Part shown: positions 8,752 to 17,205 of the stretch, piece by piece | How the letters are laid out: the number at the start of each line of letters is the position of its first letter | How positions within the stretch are numbered: position 1 is the first letter of the stretch | NCBI RefSeq assembly: GCF_001602525.1 | Contig: NZ_LSYT01000009.1 | Location: 62,001-126,000, forward strand | Origin: Flavobacterium chilense | GTDB taxonomy: Bacteria; Bacteroidota; Bacteroidia; Flavobacteriales; Flavobacteriaceae | Direction: 5' to 3' | DNA: 64,000 nucleotides | The notes under the pieces: model-generated | The model's database searches: none | What the model saw: the letters and a program-made list of their open reading frames with translations, nothing else | Told to the model about the DNA's origin: nothing | Made by a program: the position numbers and the translations under genes

Positions 8752-9390
8752 ATGTCAACATTAAGATTAGGAGATATCGCTCCAGATTTTCATGCAGAAA
8801 CAACCGAAGGACCAATCCAATTTCATGAATGGTTAGGAGATTCCTGGGGAGTTTTATTTTCGCATCCTGCAGATTTTACCCCTGTTTGTACCACTGAATT
8901 AGGAACAGTTGCTAATTATGTTCCGGAATTTAAAAAAAGAAATACAAAAGTAATTGCTTTGAGCGTTGATGGTCTTGAATCTCATAAAGAATGGATTAAA
9001 GATATTAACGAAACCCAAAATACAACAGTTAATTTCCCGATAATTGCTGATGAGGATAAAAAAATCGCAACGTTATACGATATGTTGCATCCAAATGCGA
9101 GTGAGAAATTTACAGTTCGTTCTGTTTTTGTGATTGGACCGGATAAAAAAATAAAACTGACTTTAACGTATCCTGCTTCAACCGGAAGAAATTTTGAAGA
9201 GTTGCTTCGTGTTATTGATAGTTTGCAATTAACAGCTAATTATAGTGTAGCAACTCCGGCCAACTGGAAAGACGGAGAAGATGTAGTGATTACGCCTGCT
9301 GTTCCGGATAGCGATATTCCGGCGAAATTTCCAAAAGGACACACTCCGATTAAACCTTATTTGAGAATGACTCCGCAGCCAAATAAATAA
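8752..9390 (+). CDS. 1-Cys peroxiredoxin (Prx6 type)
   Basis: 212 residues. The peroxidatic motif HPADFTPVCTTELG has Cys46 as the only cysteine in the protein, so it is a true 1-Cys enzyme needing an external thiol; bacillithiol is a candidate since BshC is encoded at 59114. The C-terminal arm with NWKDGEDVVITP and FPKGH is typical of Prx6. It reduces H2O2 and alkyl hydroperoxides in the cytoplasm. Followed by an 8-bp-period repeat that can fold as a hairpin (9391-9459). Confidence 0.94.
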   Translation: MSTLRLGDIAPDFHAETTEGPIQFHEWLGDSWGVLFSHPADFTPVCTTELGTVANYVPEFKKRNTKVIALSVDGLESHKEWIKDINETQNTTVNFPIIADEDKKIATLYDMLHPNASEKFTVRSVFVIGPDKKIKLTLTYPASTGRNFEELLRVIDSLQLTANYSVATPANWKDGEDVVITPAVPDSDIPAKFPKGHTPIKPYLRMTPQPNK

Positions 9391-9459
9391 GATTCTAAGC
9401 GACTAAGTTTCTAAGATGCTAAGAGTTGATCTCTTAAAAAGCTTAGAAACTTAGCACTT
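9391..9459. repeat. Octamer-period intergenic repeat, copy 1
   Basis: Left half is four units ending CTAAG spaced 8 bp apart; right half is the complementary CTTAGnnn series. CTAAGTTTCTAAG (9403-9415) pairs exactly with CTTAGAAACTTAG (9442-9454). It sits between convergent genes and may act as a bidirectional terminator. Confidence 0.75.
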
Positions 9460-9467
9460 TAGTAAGT

Positions 9468-11717
9468 TTACATAGGTATATTAACGCTCTTTTTGGTTAA
9501 TTCGTTCATTCGTTTTTTGTCACCAACCACCCAGATAATATCATTTTTTTCCAGGATTATATGAGATTCCGGATTTAAAATACGATTACCGTTTCGTTCA
9601 ATTCCCACAACAAGTCCGCCTGTTTTTTCTCTAAACTGACCAATCCTTTTTTGGACAAACTGTTCATTCGAAATCTCTAATTGACGCAATACGATTTCAG
9701 ATTCATCTACGTTTTTCGCAGCTTCAACCTGATTTTGTAAATAATTGGTAAACTGCGTAATTTGCTCATCGGTACCAATAACACAAATTTCGTCACCCGG
9801 AAATAAACGTTCATTTTTGGTTGGAATCGAGATGGTAATTTCACCACGCCTGATAAAAGCAATATTGATTCCCATATTCTCTCTGATTCGTAATTCTTCT
9901 AAAGTTTTTCCAGCAAGATTAGATTCTTTTCCAATATCAAAAATAGACATGTGACCGTCCCAAGGCATTAAATTGGCATATCTTCGGTCGATTTTTTTGT
10001 TTTCGCGATCGTTTAGATTTTTTAAAAAGTGATTTTCGATTTTATGATATTGTTCGTTTAATTTTTTAGGGAATAATTGATACACTCCAATCGCAATGAT
10101 TAAGGCAACAAAAGCCACTAAAGGAGAGAAGAAAATATTCAATAAGAAACCAACGAAAAATAATCCAAGGCTCATTCTAATTAAAATAAGCATTAAAATT
10201 GCACCACGGTATTTTCGTTCTTCCCATAATTCATCCACTTCTGCAACTTTTACACGTCGTAAGGAAAGTGCCCATAAAAACGGAGCAATGACAACCAAAG
10301 TAATCAGGGCAGCCAAAGTATTTCCAAAACGGGTATCAGCAACCAAAGGCGCTACAAATTTTGATGATAATAAAATAATAGCGGTAATAATAATAGTGTG
10401 CAATATGATTTGTGTGATAGAAGCACGAAGTACAATTTGCCAGGTGCTTACAGATTTTATCGCTTGTGCATTCACACTATAACGGTTGATGTTTTTAATC
10501 CATTTTTTAGGTAGTTTTTGTTCTAAATATCCGGAAAACGGATCAGAGTATTTGATTAAAAACGGAGTTGTAAATGTGGTGATTGCTGATACGGCAACAA
10601 TTATGGGATATAAAAAATCGCTGGTTACTTTAAGTGTCATTCCAAGAGTGGCAATAATAAAAGAGAACTCACCAATTTGTGCCAAACTCATTCCGGTCTG
10701 AACAGATTGTTTTAAAGGCTGTCCGGATAATAATGCTCCGATGGAAGAACTAAATGCTTTTCCAAAAATAGTCAGCAATGTTATTAATGCAACAGGAAGT
10801 GCATAAGTAATCAACGTTTCCGGATTAATCAACATTCCGACAGATACAAAGAAAACAGCACCAAAGAGATCTTTTACCGGCTGAATCAAATGTTCTATTT
10901 TTTCTGCCTGAGTAGTTTCTGCAATAATAGATCCCATGATAAAAGCACCAAGGGCAGGTGAGAAGCCTACATTGGCAGCAAACATAACCATCATTAAACA
11001 AAGTGCCAATGAAATAATCAATAACATTTCATCTGTCAAAAGGTGTTTTGCTTTTTTTAGAATTGTTGGAATAATAAAGATTCCGCCTAAAAACCATATA
11101 ATTAGAAAGAACACTAATTTTAAAACGGATTGCAATAAAGCTCCGCCCGAAACCTGATCGCTTACTGCAATTGTAGATAATAAAACCAGCATTAAGATGG
11201 CTACAATATCTTCAACAATTAAGGCACCAAATACAATTCCGGCAAACTTTTTTCCTTTAACACCGAGTTCATCAAAGGCACGAATAATAATAGTCGTAGA
11301 CGAGATAGAAAGTGTAGCGCCAAGAAAAATACTGTCCATTTTGGCCCATCCCATCCATTGCCCGACACAATACCCAATGAGGGTCATAAAAAGGATTTGG
11401 GTTATGGCTGTTATAGAGGATGTTCCGCCCACTTTCATGAGTTTCTTGAAACTAAATTCGAGTCCTAAACTAAACAATAAAAAGATTACCCCAATTTCTG
11501 CCCAGACTTCAACACTTTTCATGTCTGTGATTGAAGGAAAAAAGTCAAAATGGTTTCCGGCTAAAAATCCTGCAATCAAATAACCTAAAACCAGAGGTTG
11601 TTTTAGTTTCTTAAATAATAAGACAGCAATTCCTGCCGTCATCAGGATTAAACCTAAGTCGCTAATGAGAGGTTGCAAGTGGTGTGTAGTTTCTGCAGCG
11701 GCGTTTAAGGCAATCAT
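9468..11717 (-). CDS. CPA2 cation:proton antiporter (KefB-like) with two C-terminal RCK_C domains
   Basis: 749 residues. Residues 1-385 form a Na+/H+-exchanger domain of CPA2 type (PLVLGYLIAGFLAG; EIGVIFLLFSLGLEF; GALIVEDIVAI; SPALGAFIMGSIIAE). A further hydrophobic block spans about 425-550. The tail holds two TrkA_C/RCK_C domains (about 575-650 and 670-745), each with a GD(E)-I or N-DIIWVVG ending. Unlike KefB/KefC there is no NAD-binding RCK_N domain. It probably exchanges K+ or Na+ for H+ at the inner membrane, gated by a ligand bound to the RCK_C pair. Confidence 0.9.
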   Translation of the reverse strand: MIALNAAAETTHHLQPLISDLGLILMTAGIAVLLFKKLKQPLVLGYLIAGFLAGNHFDFFPSITDMKSVEVWAEIGVIFLLFSLGLEFSFKKLMKVGGTSSITAITQILFMTLIGYCVGQWMGWAKMDSIFLGATLSISSTTIIIRAFDELGVKGKKFAGIVFGALIVEDIVAILMLVLLSTIAVSDQVSGGALLQSVLKLVFFLIIWFLGGIFIIPTILKKAKHLLTDEMLLIISLALCLMMVMFAANVGFSPALGAFIMGSIIAETTQAEKIEHLIQPVKDLFGAVFFVSVGMLINPETLITYALPVALITLLTIFGKAFSSSIGALLSGQPLKQSVQTGMSLAQIGEFSFIIATLGMTLKVTSDFLYPIIVAVSAITTFTTPFLIKYSDPFSGYLEQKLPKKWIKNINRYSVNAQAIKSVSTWQIVLRASITQIILHTIIITAIILLSSKFVAPLVADTRFGNTLAALITLVVIAPFLWALSLRRVKVAEVDELWEERKYRGAILMLILIRMSLGLFFVGFLLNIFFSPLVAFVALIIAIGVYQLFPKKLNEQYHKIENHFLKNLNDRENKKIDRRYANLMPWDGHMSIFDIGKESNLAGKTLEELRIRENMGINIAFIRRGEITISIPTKNERLFPGDEICVIGTDEQITQFTNYLQNQVEAAKNVDESEIVLRQLEISNEQFVQKRIGQFREKTGGLVVGIERNGNRILNPESHIILEKNDIIWVVGDKKRMNELTKKSVNIPM

Positions 11718-11846
11718 AAGGTGGTATTTTTTTGTTCAGGGGTTTATTTGTTTTTGTATTGCAGGTTTTATTTCAAATAGCTATTGTTTTGAGCAATAAG
11801 TTTTTTGAATGCAATTCAGGCTCATTTATTAACAAGATTTGTAAAT

Positions 11847-11878
11847 AAAAAAAGCTATCGATAAAGATAGCTTTTTTT
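11847..11878. terminator. Terminator of purB
   Basis: AAAAAAAGCTATC (11847-11859) pairs with GATAGCTTTTTTT (11866-11878) around a 6-nt loop. It lies 23 nt beyond the purB stop on the minus strand. Confidence 0.9.
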
Positions 11879-11900
11879 GATAAAATATTTTAGGTTTTCT

Positions 11901-13247
11901 TTAAATTCCCACGTAATTAGCAGGAGTTATTGCTAATAATTCGGCTCTGATTTCATCAGAAACCTCTAAAGTAGCAATGAAATTATGAATTGCTTTTTTA
12001 TCGATTGCTTCATTGGTTCTGGTTAAACCTTTTAATGCTTCATATGGATTTGGATATGCTTCACGACGCAAAATAGTCTGAATAGCCTCAGCAACTACTG
12101 CCCAGTTTTTCTCTAAATCTTCAGCAAATTTACTTTCATTCAAAAGCAATTTGTTCAAACCTTTTAGAGATGCTTCAAAAGCAATAATAGTATGTCCCAT
12201 TGGCACTCCAATATTACGTAAAACAGTACTGTCTGTTAAATCACGCTGTAATCTTGAAACCGGTAATTTAGCAGCTAAATGTTCAAAAATAGCATTCGCA
12301 ATTCCTAAATTTCCTTCAGAGTTTTCAAAATCAATCGGGTTTACTTTATGTGGCATTGCAGAAGATCCAATTTCTCCGGCTTTGATTTTTTGTTTAAAAT
12401 AATCCATCGAAACATACGTCCAGATATCACGATCTAAATCGATAATGATGGTATTGATTCTTTTTAAAGCATCAAAAAATGCCGCAAAATGATCATAATG
12501 TTCAATTTGAGTAGTTGGAAATGAGTGATGTAAACCTAAATCTGTTTCAACAAATTTATTCCCAAATTGTTTCCAGTCAATTTGTGGATATGCTACATGA
12601 TGCGCGTTGTAGTTTCCTGTAGCTCCACCAAATTTTGCAGCAAAAGGAATATTAAACAACAAACGCATTTGCTCTTCTAAACGCTCTACGAAAACCAAAA
12701 TTTCTTTACCCAAACGAGTAGGAGATGCAGGTTGTCCGTGCGTACGTGCCAACATTGGAATAGCTGCCCATTCGACACTTAATTCTTTCAATTTTGAAAT
12801 TAAAGCAATTAAAGAAGGCATATAAACCTGCTCAAACGCTTCTTTTGTAGAAAGCGGAATCGCAGTATTGTTAATATCCTGAGACGTTAACCCAAAGTGA
12901 ATAAACTCTTTGTACTGAGATAAACCTAATTTTTCAAAAGCATCTTTGATAAAGTATTCCACCGCTTTTACGTCGTGATTGGTTACTTTTTCCGTTTCTT
13001 TAATCCAAAGAGCATCTTCGGTAGAGAAATTTTTATAGATGTTACGTAAGCTGTCAAATAAATTTGAATCTACACCTTTAAGTTGTGGTAAAGGAACTTC
13101 GCACAAAGCAATAAAATATTCGACTTCAACTAATACACGGTATTTGATTAAAGCTTCTTCAGAGAAAAATGGTGCTAATGAAAGGGTTTTACTTCTATAT
13201 CTTCCGTCAATTGGTGATATAGCATTCAGTTCGTTTAGAGTAGTCAT
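11901..13247 (-). CDS. purB: Adenylosuccinate lyase
   Basis: 448 residues. The fumarase/aspartase-superfamily signature GSSAMPHKVNP is present, as are HFGLTSQDIN, ARTHGQPASPTRLGKE and SPIDGRY at the N-terminus, which is diagnostic for PurB. The enzyme releases fumarate from adenylosuccinate and from SAICAR in purine synthesis. The gene appears monocistronic, with a TATATTTG box 26 nt upstream and a strong terminator downstream. Confidence 0.97.
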   Translation of the reverse strand: MTTLNELNAISPIDGRYRSKTLSLAPFFSEEALIKYRVLVEVEYFIALCEVPLPQLKGVDSNLFDSLRNIYKNFSTEDALWIKETEKVTNHDVKAVEYFIKDAFEKLGLSQYKEFIHFGLTSQDINNTAIPLSTKEAFEQVYMPSLIALISKLKELSVEWAAIPMLARTHGQPASPTRLGKEILVFVERLEEQMRLLFNIPFAAKFGGATGNYNAHHVAYPQIDWKQFGNKFVETDLGLHHSFPTTQIEHYDHFAAFFDALKRINTIIIDLDRDIWTYVSMDYFKQKIKAGEIGSSAMPHKVNPIDFENSEGNLGIANAIFEHLAAKLPVSRLQRDLTDSTVLRNIGVPMGHTIIAFEASLKGLNKLLLNESKFAEDLEKNWAVVAEAIQTILRREAYPNPYEALKGLTRTNEAIDKKAIHNFIATLEVSDEIRAELLAITPANYVGI

Positions 13248-13272
13248 TGTTATGTTGTTTTTTCGAAAGGTG

Positions 13273-13280
13273 CAAATATA
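13273..13280 (-). promoter_or_regulatory. Candidate -7 box of purB
   Basis: TATATTTG on the minus strand matches the Bacteroidota consensus TAnnTTTG and ends 26 nt before the purB ATG. No clear TTG -33 box at the expected distance. Confidence 0.45.
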
Positions 13281-13338
13281 AGCTATTGTTAAAACTTCTG
13301 AAAATTACCGAAGCGTTATTATGGTAGAAACTAATAAA

Positions 13339-14031
13339 TTAAATTCTTGTTTTAAAAATTTTATCCCAGATCGTAAAATAAAAACCAAAATTATGGGATT
13401 CGTTTTTATGGTGATCAGCATGAAATTTCGTGGTTGAAATCCATTTGGTAATTTTGCTTTGGTACCAAAAATCAGGAAATAAATCTGTTTTTAAATGCCC
13501 GAAGATTCCATACGACAGGTTTAATATAAGATATATGATAATGCTGATGAAATTAAAATGCAATACCGTAATCGAAGTTAACCATATCAGGCCAAAGCCT
13601 AATGTTTCTATCGGATGAAGTACATACAGGCTGTAAACACTGGTTTCAACATGAGTATGATGCAGTTGGTGAATGGCATAAAACCATTTTAAATGATGCA
13701 CCAGATAATGAAAACAAAACATAAAGAAATCCATTACCACAATCAACAGTAATGTATCTAACAGGATATTCAGGATTGAAGGTGTAAAATCTATTTTGAT
13801 GATTCCAAACTCATACAATTTGTATCCTAAAAGTGTGATGAATGTATTGCAAATAAGAGTTGAAAAAATCCATTTCCGGTCTTTTTTGAGAAGTTTGGTG
13901 TTTTCATATTCTATTAATTTTCCTAATAGTACCGAAAGAAAAATTAGTATTGCATTTTCTGCCAGAAAGAAAATGAATAGTACCAATAGATTAAACTGCG
14001 ATAATTGTTGTAACCAGCTTTCGAATATCAT
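13339..14031 (-). CDS. Sterol desaturase/fatty acid hydroxylase family membrane protein
   Basis: 230 residues with several membrane helices and the full set of di-iron histidine motifs: HxxxHH (HYLVHH, 108-113), HxxHH (HQLHH, 121-125) and HADHH near 204-208. Bacterial members hydroxylate or desaturate lipids such as carotenoids, fatty acids or sphingolipid-like chains; the substrate is unknown here. Its ATG overlaps the stop of the sirtuin gene by 4 bp (ATGA), so the two are translationally coupled. Confidence 0.88.
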   Translation of the reverse strand: MIFESWLQQLSQFNLLVLFIFFLAENAILIFLSVLLGKLIEYENTKLLKKDRKWIFSTLICNTFITLLGYKLYEFGIIKIDFTPSILNILLDTLLLIVVMDFFMFCFHYLVHHLKWFYAIHQLHHTHVETSVYSLYVLHPIETLGFGLIWLTSITVLHFNFISIIIYLILNLSYGIFGHLKTDLFPDFWYQSKITKWISTTKFHADHHKNESHNFGFYFTIWDKIFKTRI

Positions 14032-14729
14032 GAAATTTTTTCTGTTTCAAATAATCTGTCTCTTAATTCTGCCACACCTTCTGAAGCAACTTTTGCAATC
14101 ACCCCGACTTTATTCTGAATATGCGGAATTGAAATTGGCTTTGGATCAATGTAAAAAACCGGAGTTGTACTGTAGGTATACGAAATCAGGCCTGCAGCGG
14201 GATATACCTGTAAAGAAGTTCCAATTACGGCAAAATAATCAGCATCTTCAGTAATTTCGATTGCACGTTCTAAAGCCGGGACATCTTCGCCAAACCAAAC
14301 AATATGAGGTCGTAGCTGATGTCCGTTTTTATCCAGATCACCAGTAAATAAATCATCCTGCCAGTCCAGAATTAAATCTTTGTTTTGTGTACTTCTTGCT
14401 TTTAGTAATTCACCATGTAAATGAAGAATTTTTGTACTTCCGGCACGTTCGTGTAAATCATCAACATTTTGAGTAATAATATATACATCAAAATGCTGTT
14501 CCAGTTCGGCTAAAATATAATGTCCTAAATTAGGTTTTACCTCTTTGAGCTGTTGACGTCTTTTGTTGTAAAAGTCTAAAACCAATTCCTGATTTTTACG
14601 CCAGCCTTCGGGAGTGGCAACTTCCATTACATCATGACCTTCCCATAAACCATCACTGTCACGGAAAGTTTTAATTCCGCTTTCGGCACTAATTCCGGCG
14701 CCGGTCAATACAACAAGTTTCTTTTTCAT
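14028..14729 (-). CDS. cobB: SIR2 family NAD-dependent protein deacylase
   Basis: 233 residues. Motifs of the sirtuin fold are present: GAGISAESGIKTFRD for NAD binding, ITQNVDDLHERAG, the catalytic His in HLHGE, RPHIVWFGEDVP and GTSLQVYPAAGL. The four zinc Cys are absent (no CxxC pair), as in some short class III/U bacterial sirtuins. It removes acetyl, succinyl or related groups from lysines. First gene of a two-gene unit with the fatty acid hydroxylase. Confidence 0.92.
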   Translation of the reverse strand: MKKKLVVLTGAGISAESGIKTFRDSDGLWEGHDVMEVATPEGWRKNQELVLDFYNKRRQQLKEVKPNLGHYILAELEQHFDVYIITQNVDDLHERAGSTKILHLHGELLKARSTQNKDLILDWQDDLFTGDLDKNGHQLRPHIVWFGEDVPALERAIEITEDADYFAVIGTSLQVYPAAGLISYTYSTTPVFYIDPKPISIPHIQNKVGVIAKVASEGVAELRDRLFETEKIS

Positions 14730-14902
14730 GCTACTACAATTAAAAGATAAAAATAGTGATTTACAAATCTGATTTTATAAAAAAGCAGGACTTATTATGA
14801 TTTAAATAATTTTTAATCATCAATAAAAGCGTAATTATACTTATTGTTAGAATCCTGCAAATTTTTTAATTTTAATGTGGAGTAAAATAAAAGGACTTTA
14901 TA

Positions 14903-15436
14903 ATGATTTTAATTCAGTTTACAGGATTATCAGGCTCAGGAAAAACGACCCTGGCAGAAAATGTTCGTTCTTTGTTAGTAGAGAATGGGTACAGAGCCGA
15001 AGTTGTTGACGGAGATGTGTATCGTGCAACTATTTGTAAAGATCTCGGATTTTCTAAAGAAGACCGTTGCGAGAACGTAAGACGGCTTTTTAAGGTGGGA
15101 CAAAATTTTGTCGATTCTGATACTATAGTTTTAATGTCTGTGATCAATCCGTATGAGAATCTGAGAAACGAGATAAGAGAATATAAGTTTGTACGAACTG
15201 TATTTTTAGATTGTGCCCTTGATAATCTAATACAACGAGATCCAAAAGGGCTTTACAAAAAAGCATTGCTTCCGGATCATGATCATAATAAGATCAATAA
15301 TTTTACGGGAATAAGCGATGTTTTCGAAACTCCGGTCAATACTGATCTAGTCCTGAAAACGGATTCTGAAACAGTTTCTTTTTCAACAAATAAATTATAT
15401 CATTTCATAATCGACAATTTAACTCAGACAGTTTGA
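14903..15436 (+). CDS. Adenylylsulfate (APS) kinase
   Basis: 177 residues, a complete stand-alone APS kinase that makes PAPS from APS and ATP. Walker A GLSGSGKTT (8-16), DGD (36-38) followed by KDLGFSKEDRCENVRR, NPYENLRNEIRE, the signature RDPKGLYKK (112-120), and FTGISDVFETP all match CysC. No ATP sulfurylase or sulfate reduction gene is nearby. It is followed at 39 nt by a dioxygenase gene and then a PAPS-dependent sulfotransferase gene on the same strand, suggesting PAPS made for a dedicated sulfation rather than for assimilation. Confidence 0.9.
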   Translation: MILIQFTGLSGSGKTTLAENVRSLLVENGYRAEVVDGDVYRATICKDLGFSKEDRCENVRRLFKVGQNFVDSDTIVLMSVINPYENLRNEIREYKFVRTVFLDCALDNLIQRDPKGLYKKALLPDHDHNKINNFTGISDVFETPVNTDLVLKTDSETVSFSTNKLYHFIIDNLTQTV

Positions 15437-15475
15437 TACATCTGGCTTGTAAACTAACTTAATTCTTTATATGGT

Positions 15476-16159
15476 ATGAATCCTTCTTCCTGTAAACTTC
15501 CGGTTTCCTTTTCTATCGATAAATTGCATAAAGATTTAGTAATCTGCGAAAATGATTTATGGACACCTCATTTTAATACCAATAGATACGAAGGCAATTG
15601 GACCAGTATTTCTCTACGGTCACATTCTGGATTAACGACTGATATTTTATCGTTTCCGGACAAAGAATATACGAATACCAATTTGCTTGACCGCTGCCAT
15701 TATTTTAAGGAAATTATGGATTGGTTTCAGTGTGACAAAGAAGCCGTAAGATTGCTCAGACTTGATCCGCAAAGCGAAATTAAAGAACATGTTGATAATG
15801 ATACTTCTTACGAAGATGGTTTTTTTAGAATTCATGTACCCATTATAACAAACTCTGAAGTGTTTTTCTATGTAGATAAAAAACGCGTTCCTATGGAAAT
15901 GGGTGAATGCTGGTATGCTAATTTTCAGCTTCCGCATAGTGTAGAAAACAGAAGCTACAAACCACGTATTCATCTTACGCTGGATTGTGTCAGAAACGAT
16001 TGGTCTGATGAACTATTCAGTAAAATGGGATTTGATATCAATCTGACGACAAAACAAAATAATTATACAGATAAAGTAAAACAGCAAATTATTGCCGAAC
16101 TTTCTCTTAATCCATCTGAAACAAGTGCTAAAATTATTGCAGATTTATTAGCCCAATAA
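15476..16159 (+). CDS. Aspartyl/asparaginyl beta-hydroxylase-like Fe(II)/2-oxoglutarate dioxygenase
   Basis: 227 residues. The core (about 95-175) has the AspH-family pattern: LLRLDPQSEIKEHVDND with the HxD metal pair (H105, D107), FRIHVPI, the distal His in LPHSVENRS (H154), and RIHLTLD carrying the 2-oxoglutarate Arg (R164). Such enzymes hydroxylate the beta carbon of Asp/Asn or related side chains. A 50-residue helical tail follows the core. It lies between the APS kinase and the sulfotransferase (10 nt before the latter), so hydroxylation followed by sulfation of the new hydroxyl is a natural hypothesis. Confidence 0.82.
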   Translation: MNPSSCKLPVSFSIDKLHKDLVICENDLWTPHFNTNRYEGNWTSISLRSHSGLTTDILSFPDKEYTNTNLLDRCHYFKEIMDWFQCDKEAVRLLRLDPQSEIKEHVDNDTSYEDGFFRIHVPIITNSEVFFYVDKKRVPMEMGECWYANFQLPHSVENRSYKPRIHLTLDCVRNDWSDELFSKMGFDINLTTKQNNYTDKVKQQIIAELSLNPSETSAKIIADLLAQ

Positions 16160-16169
16160 AATATACATA

Positions 16170-17138
16170 ATGAAAAATAACAATCATCCGCTTTTAAATT
16201 GGATTCCTTATAAACTAATAGAAAACGATCAGGAGGTTTATTTTGAATGGATTTATTTATCTGATAATGAATACGCCGAACCGTTTTTTGATGAAACAAT
16301 AGCAATTTGTAAAAGTCATTCTTATAATTCAAGTAGATTTAAAATAGTAAGCACTGTAGAAAATCTTATTGATTGGTCTGTACAATTAGAGTCAGTCGAA
16401 TTAAGATCGTTGGTTTTTCATGTATCACGATGTGGTTCTACCATGCTGAGTCAATCATTAGCAACAACATCAGAAAATATAATGATTTCTGAAGCACCTG
16501 TTATTGATCAGATTTTAAGAAGTGAACTTTTTACTGAAGATCAAAAAAGTGTTCTTTTAAAATCGACATTACAAATATTAGGTCAAAAACGATTTCTGGA
16601 GCAAAAGCATCTTATTATCAAACTAGATGCCTGGCATATTTTTAAAGCTTCGTACTTAAGATCACTTTTTCCTGAAATTCCGTTTGCACTGCTTTACAGA
16701 AATCCGACAGAGGTTTTAAAATCTCATCAAAAAATGGCAGGAATGCACATGGTTCCTAATCTGTTGCCTGCAGCAGTTTTTGGAATTTCGACAGAAGAAA
16801 TTAATCAAATAAGCTTTTGGCAATATGGTGCATTGGTATTAGAAAAGTATTTCCAGGGATTTATTGATTTTTATGAGAGTGATAAAAATGTAGTAATCCT
16901 TAATTATAATGATGGTATGAATCAGGTTATAGAAAGATTTTTGTCTTTTATTGCTGCTGACTATTCCGGTAATGAACAGAATAAAATGTATGATCGCCTT
17001 AAAAGCCATTCAAAAGATAAAAATGCCGTTTTTACTGGTGATGTTTATAAAAACGAAGCTTTAGAAATAGATTTTACAAAGGTTAATAAGCTACACGAAA
17101 AGTTAAATAACAACCTGATTGAATATGTAGAAAGTTGA
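16170..17138 (+). CDS. PAPS-dependent sulfotransferase family protein
   Basis: 322 residues. The 5'-phosphosulfate-binding loop is FHVSRCGSTML (83-93), a Cys-containing form seen in bacterial sulfotransferases. The 3'-phosphate-binding segment FALLYRNPTEVLKSH (172-186) supplies the Arg and Ser that bind PAPS. The N-terminal 75 residues are variable and likely bind the acceptor. The gene is the third in the APS kinase-dioxygenase-sulfotransferase run. Acceptor unknown: a peptide, protein side chain, lipid or small molecule are all possible. Confidence 0.85.
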   Translation: MKNNNHPLLNWIPYKLIENDQEVYFEWIYLSDNEYAEPFFDETIAICKSHSYNSSRFKIVSTVENLIDWSVQLESVELRSLVFHVSRCGSTMLSQSLATTSENIMISEAPVIDQILRSELFTEDQKSVLLKSTLQILGQKRFLEQKHLIIKLDAWHIFKASYLRSLFPEIPFALLYRNPTEVLKSHQKMAGMHMVPNLLPAAVFGISTEEINQISFWQYGALVLEKYFQGFIDFYESDKNVVILNYNDGMNQVIERFLSFIAADYSGNEQNKMYDRLKSHSKDKNAVFTGDVYKNEALEIDFTKVNKLHEKLNNNLIEYVES

Positions 17139-17177
17139 AAATTGGGATGATTTTTTCATTCTGTTTTATTTATGATG

Positions 17178-17185
17178 TATTTTTG
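17178..17185 (+). promoter_or_regulatory. Candidate -7 box of the SpoU methyltransferase gene
   Basis: TATTTTTG, 20 nt before the ATG at 17206, fits TAnnTTTG. It suggests the methyltransferase gene has its own promoter and is not part of the sulfation unit. Confidence 0.35.
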
Positions 17186-17205
17186 CCTCAAAATAAAATA
17201 TTAAA

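Noticed and set aside
9391-9459. Octamer tracts considered as a CRISPR array
   Set aside because: Units are 8 bp and contiguous, without 20-40 nt spacers and without cas genes.
9745-11583. Several long plus-strand ORFs opposite the antiporter gene
   Set aside because: They are the complement of a full-length membrane protein gene, start at random and show no motifs or starts of their own.
14028-14729. Sirtuin considered as an anti-phage SIR2 effector
   Set aside because: Length, motifs and partner gene match a housekeeping CobB-type deacylase; no defence partner gene (such as a nuclease or HerA-type helicase) is nearby.
14875-15010. Short ORF starting with ATG just before and overlapping the APS kinase gene, considered as a peptide substrate of the sulfation genes
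   Set aside because: It lies mostly inside the kinase gene in another frame, has no leader-like or repeated features, and its composition looks random.
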